Shown here: in pieces, positions 15,420-26,797 of the stretch
Numbering within the stretch: position 1 is the stretch's first letter
How the letters are laid out: every line of letters begins with the position of its first letter
The notes under the pieces: model-generated
What the model was told of the DNA's origin: nothing
The model's input: the letters and a program-made list of their open reading frames with translations, nothing else
Databases searched by the model: none
Made by a program: the position numbers and the translations under genes
Origin: Demequina iriomotensis
GTDB lineage: Bacteria > Actinomycetota > Actinomycetes > Actinomycetales > Demequinaceae
NCBI RefSeq assembly: GCF_000971395.1
Contig: NZ_BBME01000014.1
Span: 124,001 to 188,000 of the forward strand
Reading direction: 5' to 3'
Length of the DNA: 64,000 nucleotides

Positions 15420-16641
15420 GCCGCCACCTCCTTCTCGTGGGCGGGGCTGGGCAGCCGGAAGATGGCGCGCACCAGGGGCGGAGCGGCGATGAACAGCACG
15501 ATGAGCGCCTGGATCACCACCACGATGTCGACCGGGAGACCCGCGTTGACCTGCAGCGACGGCCCGGAGGCCTGGAGGCCGCCGAACAGGATCGCGGCGA
15601 GGACGATGCCGAGCGGCCGCGACCGGCCGAGCAGCGCCACCGTGATCGCGTCGAAGCCGAGCGAGCCGGCGACCGCGTCCGTGAGGAACTTCTGCGTACC
15701 GAGCACGGGCGCCGAGCCCGCGAGCCCCGCGAGGGCGCCCGCGATCACCATGGTGAGGATGGTCGCGGCGCCGATGCTCATGCCGGCGGTGCGCGCGGCG
15801 CTCGGGTTGGCGCCCACGGCCCGCAGGCGGAAGCCGAGCGTCGACCTCTCCATGAGCCACCAGACGCCCCACGCGCACGCGAGCGCGAGCACGAAGCCGA
15901 GGTGGAGGTTGAACTGCACGCCGAGGATCTTCGGGTACTGCGCGGTCTCGGCGACGATGGGCGAGATCGGGTTGTCGCTGCCCTCGCGCTGGAACGCCTC
16001 GAGCGACAGGAGCCAGGCCACCAGGTAGAGCGCGATGTAGTTGAGCATGATCGTGACGATCACCTCGTGCGCGCCGCGCTTGGCCTTGAGCACGCCGGGG
16101 ATGAAGCCCCACAGCGCGCCGCCGAGCGCGCAGCCGAGGACCGCGAGCAGCAGGTGCAGGCCCCACGGGAGGTCCCACGCGAACCCGATGTACCCGCCGA
16201 CCGTCGCGCCGATGAGGATCTGGCCCTGGGCGCCGATGTTGAAGAGGCCGGCGCGGAAGCCCAGGCCCAGGCCGAGCCCCGCGAAGATCAGCGGGGTCGC
16301 CATCGTGAGCGTCTGCGTGAACGGCTTGATCATGCCGGCGAACGACTCGGCCTGGAGGTTGAGCACGGCGCCGTTGAACATCGCGGAGTAGGCGGAGCCG
16401 AGCGCGTCGCCGATCGCGGAGAACGTGTCGCCCGGGCGCGAGAAGAAGTAGCCCGCGGACTCGCGGACCGCCTCGTCCGCGAAGATGATGAGCAGCCCGC
16501 CGATGATCATCGACGCGACGATCGCCATGAAGACGACCATGCTCGAGCTCTCGGCGATCTCCCTCAGGACCTGCCGCGAGCGGCTCTCCTGGGGCGCCGC
16601 CACCTCGGCGTCGGGCTCCGTGGTGCTCTGGCCCTGCTCGC

Positions 16642-16645
<4 letters not shown>
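15416..16645 (-). CDS. nupP: Nucleoside ABC transporter, first permease (NupP type)
   Basis: 409 residues from the GTG at 16645 (VSEQGQSTTEPDAEVAAPQ), which has AGGAGG four bases upstream. Longer open sequence before it belongs to the ATPase gene frame. One N-terminal helix (SSSMVVFMAIVASMIIGGLLII), then a permease domain with FRAGLFNIGAQGQILIGA and the ATPase-contact loop LRAVGANPSAARTAGMSIG. It overlaps the ATPase gene by 4 bp and the second permease by 4 bp. Confidence 0.9.
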
Positions 16646-18156
<1,511 letters not shown>

Positions 18157-18214
18157 TGGGGGTCCTCCCACGTCTTTGCTCGGACTTCACCGAGCCTACT
18201 AGCGGAGACAGCGA

Positions 18215-18249
18215 GGGGCGCGCCGCAGGCCAGGCCCGCGACGCGCCCC
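18215..18249 (-). terminator. Strong GC hairpin between binding-protein and ATPase genes
   Basis: GGGGCGCG (18215-18222) pairs with CGCGCCCC (18242-18249), with an inner CGC/GCG and GGCC/GGCC extension and no T tract. Such hairpins after a substrate-binding-protein gene commonly stabilise or partly terminate the message, so that the binding protein outnumbers the membrane subunits. Confidence 0.6.
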
Positions 18250-18263
18250 CGATGAGGTGTGTC

Positions 18264-19349
18264 TTAGGAGACGTCGACCGAGATCGAGCCGTCGATGATG
18301 CCGGCCTTGATCGTGTCGAGCTCCGCGAGGACGTCCTCGGGCACGACGCCCTCGGCGAAGTCCGCCACGCCGACGCCCTCGTTCTCGAGCGTGCCCAGGT
18401 AGGGCTCGGCCGAGAAGCCGGACTCGACGGTGGCCGCGATGGTGTCGAACACCGAGTTGCCGATGTTCTTCAGCACCGAGGTGAGGACGATGTCCGCGTA
18501 GTCGGTGGTGACGGTCCAGTCGGAGTCCACGCCGATCAGCCAGGCGTTGCCGGCCGACTGCACGGCCGCGGCGGCGCCGAGGCCCACGGGGCCGGCGACG
18601 GGCATGACCACGTCGGCGCCCTGGCTCAGGAACTCGTCGGTGACGTTCTGACCCTTGGACTGGTCGGAGAAGTCGCCGGTGAACTGGCCGTCGGTGCCGT
18701 CCCACCCGAGGACCTTGACGTCGCCGCCCATGGTCTCGTTGTAGTAGTTCGCGCCGGCGAGGAAGCCGTCCATGAAGATGGTGACGGACGGGATGTTCAT
18801 GCCGCCGAAGGTCGACAGCGTGCCCGACGCCGAGGCGCCCGCGGCCGCGTAGCCCGCGAGGAACGAGGCCTCGTCGGTGTCGAACGTGATGGGCTTGATG
18901 TTCTCGGCATCGGTGGTGCCGTCGTAGTCGTTGTCCGCGAGGTCGTCGATGATCGCGAAGCTGACGTCCGGGTTGGCGAGCGCCGCGTCGACGGTGGCCT
19001 GCGAGAGCAGGAAGCCGACCGTGATGATGAGGTCGCAACCGGCGGCGACCTGGGCCTCGATGTTCGGCGCGAAGTCCGCGTCGGTCGTCGACTCAGCCGA
19101 AGCGATCTCGATGCCGAGCTCCGACTCCGCGCGGGTCAGACCCTCGTAGCCGGACTGGTTGAACGACTTGTCGTCGAAGCCGCCCGAGTCCGAGACCATG
19201 CAGGCCTTGAAGTCGACGGTCTCGGCGGGGGCGGCGCCGGTGGTGGCGTCGGCCGACGAGGTGCCCTCGTCCTCAGGGGCCGAGGCGCACGCGGCAAGGG
19301 CGAGCGCCGACACAGCGGCGACGGCGCCCACACGGATGATGTTCTTCAT
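18264..19349 (-). CDS. nupN: Nucleoside-binding lipoprotein (BmpA/NupN family)
   Basis: 361 residues. Lipoprotein signal MKNIIRVGAVAAVSALALAAC with lipobox LAAC at C21. BMP family blocks follow: ACMVSDSGGFDDKSFNQSGYEGL, NIEAQVAAGCDLIITVGFLL, FDTDEASFLAGYAA, GGMNIPSV (replacing the common GG..IPxV) and IGVDSDW. It captures nucleosides outside the membrane for the importer encoded just downstream. First gene of the long importer-salvage run and the farthest upstream, so the operon promoter should lie in 19350-19475. Confidence 0.93.
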   Translation of the reverse strand: MKNIIRVGAVAAVSALALAACASAPEDEGTSSADATTGAAPAETVDFKACMVSDSGGFDDKSFNQSGYEGLTRAESELGIEIASAESTTDADFAPNIEAQVAAGCDLIITVGFLLSQATVDAALANPDVSFAIIDDLADNDYDGTTDAENIKPITFDTDEASFLAGYAAAGASASGTLSTFGGMNIPSVTIFMDGFLAGANYYNETMGGDVKVLGWDGTDGQFTGDFSDQSKGQNVTDEFLSQGADVVMPVAGPVGLGAAAAVQSAGNAWLIGVDSDWTVTTDYADIVLTSVLKNIGNSVFDTIAATVESGFSAEPYLGTLENEGVGVADFAEGVVPEDVLAELDTIKAGIIDGSISVDVS

Positions 19350-19398
19350 CAGGTGATTCCCTCTTCTGGTGATCCGCCCGGCTGCCACCGGGCGGGGG

Positions 19399-19418
19399 TC
19401 GTACGGGTCATCGTACGG
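19399..19418. promoter_or_regulatory. Paired TCGTACGG repeats upstream of the nucleoside importer operon
   Basis: TCGTACGG occurs at 19399-19406 and again at 19411-19418, 12 bp apart, each containing the palindrome CGTACG. They lie 50-70 bp before the binding-protein ATG, in the 126-bp gap to manC. This could be an operator for a nucleoside-responsive repressor; no regulator gene is adjacent. Confidence 0.3.
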
Positions 19419-19475
19419 ACGCCATGTTACGAAAGATGCACAACTGATGACGCCGCCGCAACGATTCTGCAACGT

Positions 19476-20576
19476 TCATGCATCCGCGAGGGCCGACGCC
19501 GCATCCTTCACGCGCTGGGCTGCGGAACGCACCGTCACCAGGATCGCCTCCTCGGACTCGACCACCACCGCATCGTCCACCCCCACCACGACCACGGGCT
19601 TGGTGCCGCCGACCACGAGCGGTGCGCGTGCGCCGACGACGCCGACGGGCGCCTCGCGGCCGATGGCCACGGCCTCGGACGCCGCGCCCGAGAGCTCGGC
19701 CAGCGAGTCGAAGTCGCCCACGTCGTGCCACTCGAAGCTCGCGGGCACCACGGCGACGCCGCCCTGCGCGGCCACGGGCTCCGCGATCGCGTGGTCGATG
19801 GCGATCTTGGTGAGCGTCGGCCACACGCGACCGAGCACCTGCGCCCGCTCGGGGCCGTCCCACGCCGCGGCGATCTCGCGCACGCCGCTCGCGAGCGTCG
19901 GCTGGAGACGGTCGAGGTGACCCAGCAGCACATCCGTGCGCACCACGAACATGCCCGCGTTCCACGCGTAGCCGCCGCGCGCGAGCATCCCCGTCGCGGT
20001 CTCCGCGTCGGGCTTCTCCGTGAACGCGATCACGTCGCGCGCCTCGCCCTCCAGGGCTCCGCCCATCTCGATGTACCCGAAGGCCGTCGACGGCTCGGTC
20101 GGCTCGATGCCGATCACGACCACCTTGCCCGTGCGGGCGACTCGCGCCGCCTCGGCGACGGTAGCGCGGAACGATGCGGCGTCCGGGATGAGGTGATCCG
20201 CGGCGAACGATCCCATCACACAGGCGCCCCACCGCTGCTCGATGAGCGCCGCCGCCAGGGCGATGGCCGCCATCGAGTCCCGTGGGCTCGGCTCCGTGAC
20301 CAGGTTGGCGCCCGGCACGTCCGGCACCTGGTCCGCCACCGCCGGGGCGTGCCGCTCGCCCGTGACGATGAGGACGCGCTCGGACAGCGGCGTCACGCGC
20401 GCGACGGTGTCCTGGAGCAGCGTCGAGCCGCTGCCGAGCAGGTCGAGCAGGAACTTGGGCCGGTGGGGCTGAGACAGCGGCCACAACCGCGATCCGACGC
20501 CGCCCGCCGGGATGACGGTGATGAAATCATGCACGATATCCGACACGATCGGCTCCCCCATGGTCGATTCAGTCAT
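19476..20576 (-). CDS. manC: Mannose-1-phosphate guanylyltransferase
   Basis: 366 residues from the ATG at 20576 (MTESTMGEPIVSD); an in-frame start at 20636 would extend across the divergent sdh promoter. Nucleotidyltransferase signature VIPAGGVGSRLWPLSQPHRPK, then PSPRDSMAAIA, MGSFAADHLI, GYAWNAGMFV and a C-terminal FEWHDVGDFDSLAEL. It makes GDP-mannose for cell-envelope glycolipids and glycans. A TAGTGT box 7 bases before the ATG suggests a leaderless message. It stands alone between the importer operon and sdhCDAB. Confidence 0.92.
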   Translation of the reverse strand: MTESTMGEPIVSDIVHDFITVIPAGGVGSRLWPLSQPHRPKFLLDLLGSGSTLLQDTVARVTPLSERVLIVTGERHAPAVADQVPDVPGANLVTEPSPRDSMAAIALAAALIEQRWGACVMGSFAADHLIPDAASFRATVAEAARVARTGKVVVIGIEPTEPSTAFGYIEMGGALEGEARDVIAFTEKPDAETATGMLARGGYAWNAGMFVVRTDVLLGHLDRLQPTLASGVREIAAAWDGPERAQVLGRVWPTLTKIAIDHAIAEPVAAQGGVAVVPASFEWHDVGDFDSLAELSGAASEAVAIGREAPVGVVGARAPLVVGGTKPVVVVGVDDAVVVESEEAILVTVRSAAQRVKDAASALADA

Positions 20577-20629
20577 GGCGACCACACTAGGATGCGTGGC
20601 AAGCCCGGAGAAGTGCTGTGAGGAGTCCT

Positions 20630-21001
20630 GTGTCACCGACGACGTTGTACCGAGGCCATGAAGGCATGTGGATGTGGGTGGTCCACCGTGTCACCGGCGT
20701 GGCCATCTTCTTCTTCCTGCTCATCCACGTCCTGGACACCGCTCTCGTGCGCGTGTCCCCCGAGGCGTACAACGAGGTGATCGGGTCGTACAAGACGCCG
20801 CTCTACGGCCTGGTCGAGGCCGGGCTGGTCGCGGCGATCCTGCTGCACGCGTTCAACGGCCTGCGCATCATCGCCGTGGACCACTCCACGTGGGCGCTGC
20901 GCCACCAGAAGCAGCTGGTGTGGGCCGTCTGGATCCTCTTCGCGATCCTCATGGTCGGCTTCCTGCCCCGCCACCTCATGCACGTGTTCGGAGGTGCCTG
21001 A
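20630..21001 (+). CDS. sdhC: Succinate dehydrogenase cytochrome b556 subunit
   Basis: 123 residues, three membrane helices. SPTTLYRGHEGMWMWVVHRVTGVAIFFFLLIHVLDTALV has the quinone-site Ser/Arg region (HRVTG) and a heme-ligand His (LLIHV), with a second His in AILLHAFNGLRI. The GTG at 20630 has AGGAG four bases upstream; a GTG at 20618, with GGAG seven bases upstream, would add four residues and is almost equally good. TAGGAT at 20588 may be the -10 box. It overlaps sdhD by one base. Confidence 0.92.
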   Translation: MSPTTLYRGHEGMWMWVVHRVTGVAIFFFLLIHVLDTALVRVSPEAYNEVIGSYKTPLYGLVEAGLVAAILLHAFNGLRIIAVDHSTWALRHQKQLVWAVWILFAILMVGFLPRHLMHVFGGA

Positions 21002-21471
21002 TGACCGCATCGTCCCCCGAGTTCGTGCCCGGGCCCAAGATCAAGGAGCCGCGCATCGTGTCCGGGCGAGTGCGCCCGGGCGCCGAGCAGTGGTCGTGGC
21101 GCTTCATGCGCCTCTCGGGCCCGGTCCTCGTGGTGCTGATCCTCACGCACCTGTTCGTCAACCTCATGACGGGCGACGGCATCAGCCAGATCGACTTCGC
21201 GTTCGTCGCCGGCAAGTGGGCGGCCCCGCTGTGGCAGTGGTGGGACTTCCTCATGCTCGCGCTCGCGATGCTCCACGGCGGCAACGGCATGCGCCTGCTC
21301 ATCAACGACTACGCGCACCGCGCGTGGCTCAACAAGACCCTGCACGGCGCGCTCGGCGTCGCGGTGCTCGGCATCATCGTGCTGGGCTCGCTGGTGATCT
21401 GGACGTTCGACCCCTGCCCGATCGACGCCGACCCGTCCCTGCTCCCCAGCTTCTGTGAGGATGTCCGATGA
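21001..21471 (+). CDS. sdhD: Succinate dehydrogenase membrane anchor subunit
   Basis: 156 residues, three membrane helices: [44 protein letters not shown] and [17 protein letters not shown]. Conserved anchor-subunit features include the heme/quinone His in LTHLFVN and LHGGNGMR followed by an Asp-Tyr. The N-terminal soluble tail carries KIKEPRIV. The ATGA overlap couples it to sdhA. Confidence 0.92.
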   Translation: MTASSPEFVPGPKIKEPRIVSGRVRPGAEQWSWRFMRLSGPVLVVLILTHLFVNLMTGDGISQIDFAFVAGKWAAPLWQWWDFLMLALAMLHGGNGMRLLINDYAHRAWLNKTLHGALGVAVLGIIVLGSLVIWTFDPCPIDADPSLLPSFCEDVR

Positions 21472-23237
21472 CCCACCACGAGTACGACGTCGTCATCGTC
21501 GGCGCCGGTGGCGCCGGCATGCGCGCGGCCCTCGAGAGCTCGCAGCGGGCGCGCACCGCGGTGCTCACCAAGCTCTACCCCACCCGCTCGCACACGGGCG
21601 CCGCGCAGGGCGGCATGGCCGCGGCGCTCGCAAACGTCGAGGACGACAACGCCGAGTGGCACGTCTTCGACACGGTCAAGGGCGGCGACTACCTGGTCGA
21701 CCAGGACGCGGCGGAGATCCTCTGCAACGAGGCCATCGACGCGGTGCTCGACCTCGAGAAGATGGGCCTGCCGTTCAACCGCACGCCCGAGGGCAAGGTG
21801 GACCAGCGCCGCTTCGGCGGGCACACCCGCGACCACGGCCAGGCTCCGGTGCGTCGCTCCTGCTACTCGGCCGACCGCACCGGCCACATGATCCTCCAGA
21901 CGCTGTACCAGCAGTGCATCAAGCAGGAGGTCGAGTTCTTCAACGAGTACTACGTGCTCGACCTCATCCTCGACAAGGACCCGCAGGCCGCGGCGCCCGG
22001 CGAGGACGTCTCCGTGGCCGGCGTGGTCGCGCTCGAGCTGTCGACCGGCGAGATCCACACGTTCCGCGCCAAGTCGGTGATCTTCGCGACCGGCGGCGCC
22101 GGCAAGGTCTTCAAGACCACGTCGAACGCGCACACGCTCACGGGCGACGGCATGGGGATCGCGCTGGGCGCGGGCCTGCCGCTCGAGGACATGGAGTTCT
22201 TCCAGTTCCACCCGACGGGCCTCGCGGGGCTCGGGATCCTGCTGTCCGAGGCCGCGCGCGGCGAGGGCGGCATCCTGCGCAACTCCGAGGGCGAGCGGTT
22301 CATGGAGCGCTACGCCCCCACCATCAAGGACCTCGCGCCGCGCGACATGGTCGCCCGTGCGATGGCCAACGAGGTGCGCGAGGGCCGCGGTGCGGGCCCG
22401 CACAAGGACTACGTGCTCCTGGACCTCACGCACCTCGAGCCGGCGCACATCGACGAGAAGCTGCCGGACATCACGGAGTTCGCGCGCACCTACCTGGGCG
22501 TCGAGCCCTACACCGAGCCCGTGCCCGTGTATCCGACCGCGCACTACGCGATGGGTGGCATCCCCACCACGGTCCAGGGCGAGGTGCTGCGCAACAACAC
22601 CGACACCGTCAAGGGCCTCTACGCCGCCGGCGAGGTCGCGTGCGTGTCCGTGCACGGCGCCAACCGCCTGGGCACCAACTCGCTGCTCGACATCAACGTG
22701 TTCGGGCGCCGTGCGGGCATCGCCGCCGCCGAGCACGCCGTCGCGACCGCGGAGGCCGCGGCCTTCCCGGACGATGCGGCGGCCCGGGTCGAGGGCATCG
22801 TCACCCGCCTGCTGGCGACGGTGGGCGGCTCCGGCACGGAGCGCGTCGCGGACGTCCGCAAGGCGCTCCAGGAGACCATGGACCGCAACGTCCAGGTGTT
22901 CCGCGACGCCGACTCCCTCGAAGAGGCGACGCGCGTCGTCGCGGAGCTCAAGGAGCGCTACAAGGACGTCGCGATCCACGATCGCGGCCAGCGCTTCAAC
23001 ACGGACCTCCTCGAGGCGATCGAGCTGGGCTTCCTGCTCGAGATCGCCGAGGTGGTCGTGGCCGGCGCGCTCGCGCGTCAGGAGTCCCGCGGCGGGCACT
23101 ACCGCGAGGACTTCCCCACCCGCGATGATGAGAAGTTCATGCACCACACCATGGCCTACGCGACCGGGGAGGGCGTCCGCCTGGACACCAAGCCGGTCGT
23201 CGTGACGAAGTACCAGCCGATGGAGAGGAAGTACTGA
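21468..23237 (+). CDS. sdhA: Succinate dehydrogenase flavoprotein subunit
   Basis: 589 residues. FAD-binding [17 protein letters not shown], the covalent FAD His motif [27 protein letters not shown], the substrate-binding [26 protein letters not shown], and the C-terminal HYAMGGIPT and [21 protein letters not shown]. It oxidises succinate to fumarate in the TCA cycle on the inner membrane face. It overlaps sdhD and abuts sdhB. Confidence 0.97.
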   Translation: MTHHEYDVVIVGAGGAGMRAALESSQRARTAVLTKLYPTRSHTGAAQGGMAAALANVEDDNAEWHVFDTVKGGDYLVDQDAAEILCNEAIDAVLDLEKMGLPFNRTPEGKVDQRRFGGHTRDHGQAPVRRSCYSADRTGHMILQTLYQQCIKQEVEFFNEYYVLDLILDKDPQAAAPGEDVSVAGVVALELSTGEIHTFRAKSVIFATGGAGKVFKTTSNAHTLTGDGMGIALGAGLPLEDMEFFQFHPTGLAGLGILLSEAARGEGGILRNSEGERFMERYAPTIKDLAPRDMVARAMANEVREGRGAGPHKDYVLLDLTHLEPAHIDEKLPDITEFARTYLGVEPYTEPVPVYPTAHYAMGGIPTTVQGEVLRNNTDTVKGLYAAGEVACVSVHGANRLGTNSLLDINVFGRRAGIAAAEHAVATAEAAAFPDDAAARVEGIVTRLLATVGGSGTERVADVRKALQETMDRNVQVFRDADSLEEATRVVAELKERYKDVAIHDRGQRFNTDLLEAIELGFLLEIAEVVVAGALARQESRGGHYREDFPTRDDEKFMHHTMAYATGEGVRLDTKPVVVTKYQPMERKY

Positions 23238-24001
23238 TGACGGCGACCGCCGAGTCCCCCGCCGTCGGCGAGGTCCAGGCCATGCTGGTCACGCTGCGCA
23301 TCCTGCGCTCGAAGCCCGAGGGCAGCGACGACCACGCGCCCGGCGAGCAGTACTGGCAGGAGTTCCAGGTCGAGGCGCACGCCACCGACCGCGTGCTCGA
23401 CGCCCTGCACAAGATCAAGTGGGAGCAGGACGGGTCGCTCGCGTTCCGTCGCTCGTGCGCGCACGGCGTGTGCGGCTCCGACGCGATGCGCATCAACGCG
23501 CGCAACCGCCTCGCATGCAAGACGCTGCTCAAGGACCTCAACCCGGCCAAGCCGATCATCGTCGAGCCCATCAAGGGCCTGCCGGTGGAGAAGGACCTCA
23601 TCGTCGACATGGAGCCGTTCTTCGCCTCCTACCGCGAGATCATGCCGTTCCTCATGACCACCGGAAACGCGCCGACGCGCGAGCGCCTGCAGTCCCCCGA
23701 GGAGCGGGCCCGCTTCGACGACACCACCAAGTGCATCATGTGCGCCGCATGCACCACGTCGTGCCCGGTGTTCTGGACCGACGGCCAGTACTTCGGCCCG
23801 CAGGCGATCGTCGGCGCCCACCGGTTCATCTTCGACTCGCGCGACGAGGGCCAGTGGGACCGGCTCGAGGTGCTCAACGACAAGGCCGGCGTGTGGAAGT
23901 GCCGCACGGCCTTCAACTGCACCGAGGCCTGCCCGCGCGGCATCGAGGTCACCAAGGCGATCTCCGAGGTCAAGAAGGCGCTCACCACGGGCGCGATCTA
24001 G
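23237..24001 (+). CDS. sdhB: Succinate dehydrogenase iron-sulfur subunit
   Basis: 254 residues. N-terminal 2Fe-2S domain with RRSCAHGVCGSDAMRINA and the fourth Cys in RLACKTLL; C-terminal 4Fe-4S and 3Fe-4S motifs CIMCAACTTSCPVFW and CRTAFNCTEACPRGI. It passes electrons from FAD to quinone in SdhCD. Last gene of sdhCDAB, ending just before a perfect 18-bp-arm hairpin. Confidence 0.97.
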   Translation: MTATAESPAVGEVQAMLVTLRILRSKPEGSDDHAPGEQYWQEFQVEAHATDRVLDALHKIKWEQDGSLAFRRSCAHGVCGSDAMRINARNRLACKTLLKDLNPAKPIIVEPIKGLPVEKDLIVDMEPFFASYREIMPFLMTTGNAPTRERLQSPEERARFDDTTKCIMCAACTTSCPVFWTDGQYFGPQAIVGAHRFIFDSRDEGQWDRLEVLNDKAGVWKCRTAFNCTEACPRGIEVTKAISEVKKALTTGAI

Positions 24002-24011
24002 CCTCGACGTC

Positions 24012-24047
24012 GAAGGGCGGGGACGATGCGCATCGTCCCCGCCCTTC
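24012..24047 (+). terminator. Perfect 36-bp palindromic terminator after sdhB
   Basis: Arms 24012-24029 (GAAGGGCGGGGACGATGC) and 24030-24047 are exact inverted copies with no spacer. The centre is a head-to-head pair of the dispersed 9-mer: GGACGATGC followed by GCATCGTCC. There is no T run; in high-GC actinobacteria such hairpins end transcription without one. The remaining ~195 bp to the YihY gene show no ORF. Confidence 0.8.
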
Positions 24048-24242
24048 GGCGTTCCTGCGCCCCCGGCGCGGCTCCGTCCCGCATCCGGCGCGGGCAGCGT
24101 CGCCCCCTCCGCCGCCCCCTCTGTCGCAAGTCACGCATGGCGGGCGATCCGACGCGAGCCGCAACGGGGAGACGCGAACGCGATGCCGCAGAGTCGTGAC
24201 TTCTGGCGGCGGCCCGGCGGCCGCGGCGGCGATGCGGCGCTT

Positions 24243-25265
24243 TCAGTCCTCGGGCGCGTCCGGGTTGCGCACCGTCGCGCGCGCGGTGGTGACCGGCGTG
24301 CCGTGCCGCCGCGGCCCCTCGACCACCACCGTCGGCGGCTCGACGCTGTCGGCATGGAACTGGCCCTGGTGATGCTCGGCGTCATGCGCGCCGAGCCACG
24401 CCGCGCACATGAGGATGATGCGGTTGACGTAGTCGACGAACACCATGAGCGTGATGACGGCCGCCGAGGCGCCGAGCGCCGCGTTCTTGCTCGAGCCGCC
24501 CACGATGAACGACACGCCGAGCCTCAGCACCCCGATCGCGAGCGCCGCCAGCACGATCACCCACAGCACCCGCCACGACAGACGCGCGCCGCCCAGCAGC
24601 ATGAGCACCAGCGCGACGTACAGCATGTCCGCGATCACGCCCGCGGCGTACCCGATCAGACGGATCTCCCACGCGGGCACGGTGATGCCCACGGCGTCGG
24701 CGATGGTCCTGGCAGCGCTGGACGCGACCACCTGGATCGTGACGCCCACCAACGCGATGATGACGAGCGCGAACAGGCCGCCGACGTCGCGCACCTTCCC
24801 GAGCACCGGCGACGCCATCTCCTTGCCCAGCATGGTGCGGGTCGAGGTCCGCAGCCCGCGGATGAACTTGGTCGCGGTGTTGATCAGCACAAGGAACGAG
24901 ACGACACCGACGATGCCGGCGATCGAGGTCGCCGAGCCCGAGCCGAGGTCGTCCGGCTTGATGATGCCGCTCTGGCCGTCCTCGGCGATGAGCCCGGGGA
25001 CCGCGGTCGCGAGGTAGTCCACCAGCTCGGCACGGAGCTCGTCGTTGTTCGCGAGGAAGACCGTGGCGAGCGTGGTCGCCACCACCAGGCCCGCGGTCAC
25101 GGAGGCCAAGGTGAAGTACGCGATCCCGGCGGACAGCACGGGCCCGTTCTGGATCGAGAAGCGCTTGATCCCGCGCCCCCAGGACGAGTTGTCCCACCAC
25201 TCCTTGTAGCCCTTGCCCCGCTCGACGACCTCGGTGGCCTTGGCCTTGACGTCCTCCGTGGTCAT
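24243..25265 (-). CDS. YihY/BrkB-family inner membrane protein
   Basis: 340 residues, about six membrane helices. The family core is recognisable: LSAGIAYFTLASVTAGLVVATT, the mid-protein LRTSTRTMLGKEMASPVLGKVRDVGGLFAL, and ASAAVITLMVFVDYVNRIILMCAAWLGA near the end. The family is widespread, once called ribonuclease BN in error, and is thought to be an envelope or transport protein. A cytoplasmic C-terminal tail is rich in Pro/Val/Thr. The ATG has AGGAG seven bases upstream. It lies 16 bp after trpS on the same strand and may be co-transcribed. Confidence 0.85.
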   Translation of the reverse strand: MTTEDVKAKATEVVERGKGYKEWWDNSSWGRGIKRFSIQNGPVLSAGIAYFTLASVTAGLVVATTLATVFLANNDELRAELVDYLATAVPGLIAEDGQSGIIKPDDLGSGSATSIAGIVGVVSFLVLINTATKFIRGLRTSTRTMLGKEMASPVLGKVRDVGGLFALVIIALVGVTIQVVASSAARTIADAVGITVPAWEIRLIGYAAGVIADMLYVALVLMLLGGARLSWRVLWVIVLAALAIGVLRLGVSFIVGGSSKNAALGASAAVITLMVFVDYVNRIILMCAAWLGAHDAEHHQGQFHADSVEPPTVVVEGPRRHGTPVTTARATVRNPDAPED

Positions 25266-25281
25266 GGAGCTCCTCAGCAGG

Positions 25282-26289
25282 TCAGCGGTGCATCGGGGGC
25301 AGCAGTCCCAGCCTGTCGTAAATGCGGTCCAGCGTCGACTGGGCGAGCGCCGAGGCCTTCGCCGCGCCGTCCGCGAGCACCGCGTCGAGCCTCGCGGGCG
25401 ACTCGATCCACTCCTGCGCGGAGTCATGGAACGGGGTGAGGTAGTTCACCACCACCTCGGCGAGGTCGACCTTGAGGTGGCCGTACATCTTCCCCTCGTA
25501 GTCGGCCACGAGCGAGGCGACCGACTGCCCGGTGAGCGCCGAGTAGATGGTGAGCAGGTTGGACACCCCGGCCTTGGCCTCGCGATCGAAGGCGATCACC
25601 GTGTCGGAGTCCGTGGTCGCGGACTTGATGTTCTTCGCGACCCTCTTCGGGTCGTCCAGCATCTCGATGACGCCCTTGGGGTTGCCGTTGGACTTCGACA
25701 TCTTCCTGGTGGGCTCCACCAGGTCGTAGATCTTCGCCGTCTCCTTGACGATGTGCGGCTCCGGCACGACCACGGTCCCCTCGCCCAGGCGCGTGTTGAG
25801 ACGCTCGGCGAGGTTGCGCGACAGCTCGAGGTGCTGGCGCTGGTCCTCGCCCACAGGCACCACGTCGGTGTCGTACAGCAGGATGTCCGCCGCCATGAGG
25901 ATGGGGTAGGTGAAGAGGCCGACGTTCGCGCCGGACTCGCCCGTCTTCTGGGCCTTGTCCTTGAACTGCGTCATGCGCGAGGCCTCGCCCATGCCGGTGA
26001 ACGTCGACAGCACCCACGCGAGCTCGGCGTGCTGCGGCACATGCGACTGCACGAAGCACAGCGAGCGCTCCGGGTCCACGCCCGCGGCGAGGTACTGGGC
26101 CGCGGTCCGGCGGGTGCGCGCGCGCAGCAGGCTCGGATCCGGCGCCTGGGTCAGCGCGTGCAGGTCGACCACGGAGTAGATCGCGTCGTGGGTGTCCTGG
26201 AGCTTCACCCACTCGACCAGGGCGCCCAGGTAGTTGCCGAGGTGCAGGGAGTCGGAGGTGGGCTGCATGCCCGAGAACACACGAGTCAT
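25282..26289 (-). CDS. trpS: Tryptophanyl-tRNA synthetase
   Basis: 335 residues, class I synthetase of the compact bacterial type. ATP-binding HLGN (the HIGH equivalent) in [35 protein letters not shown] (Trp/tRNA recognition and adenylate region), and [11 protein letters not shown]. It charges tRNA-Trp in the cytosol. Residue placement and length agree with the family throughout; no paralogue is seen in the window. Confidence 0.97.
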   Translation of the reverse strand: MTRVFSGMQPTSDSLHLGNYLGALVEWVKLQDTHDAIYSVVDLHALTQAPDPSLLRARTRRTAAQYLAAGVDPERSLCFVQSHVPQHAELAWVLSTFTGMGEASRMTQFKDKAQKTGESGANVGLFTYPILMAADILLYDTDVVPVGEDQRQHLELSRNLAERLNTRLGEGTVVVPEPHIVKETAKIYDLVEPTRKMSKSNGNPKGVIEMLDDPKRVAKNIKSATTDSDTVIAFDREAKAGVSNLLTIYSALTGQSVASLVADYEGKMYGHLKVDLAEVVVNYLTPFHDSAQEWIESPARLDAVLADGAAKASALAQSTLDRIYDRLGLLPPMHR

Positions 26290-26381
26290 GGGGCCATTGT
26301 TCCAAACAATGCGAGCGCTCCCGCACCCTCCGCCCCTGACAGCAGCAACGGATCTCGGGGCGACACCCCGGGACGCCGGCC

Positions 26382-26466
26382 CGCATCGTCCCTTCTCACC
26401 GGCGTGTCGCGGCGAACTCCGTTGCCACTGCCCGGGCGCGGCGGCGGGGGGTGGGGGGACGATGCG
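26382..26466. other. Inverted pair of the dispersed 9-mer between trpS and tatB
   Basis: In the 177-bp gap, CGCATCGTCC (26382-26391) and GGACGATGCG (26457-26466) are exact inverted 10-mers 65 bp apart; the second ends at the base before the tatB stop codon. They could pair as a loose hairpin terminating tatB. Another short stem (CGGGG/CCCCG near 26356-26370) lies beyond it. Confidence 0.4.
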
Positions 26467-26792
26467 TCAGGTGGCCTCGTCGTCGAACGGCGCCTTCCCC
26501 GGCACGGCCTGGGTGGCACGACGAGCCGCCGCCGCCCCTGCGGGCGGCGACGGCTCGTTGAGCGCATCGCGGACGATGCGGCGCGGATCGTACTGACGCG
26601 GGTCGAGCTGGGACCAGTCGACCTCGGTGCCGACCTCGGCCTTGATGGTGGCCTTGCTCGACTGGAACATGTCCCGCCCGCGCACGACGAGGGATCGCAG
26701 CTGCTTCGCGTACTCCGGCATCCTCTCGGGGCCGATCACCACGATGGCGACCAGCACGAGGATGAGGAGCTCCCCGCCGTTGATATCGAGCA
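26467..26792 (-). CDS. tatB: Sec-independent translocase subunit TatB
   Basis: 108 residues from the ATG at 26792. One short N-terminal membrane helix (GGELLILVLVAIVVIGP) with the conserved Glu-Arg just after it (GPERMPEYAKQL), then an amphipathic helix and a charged, Pro/Ala-rich tail. TatB receives twin-arginine preproteins with TatC. Position after htrA, 5 bp away, repeats the sigE-rseA-htrA-tatB order of mycobacteria. The exported EfeB at the window start is a typical Tat client. Confidence 0.92.
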
Positions 26793-26797
26793 TGGAC

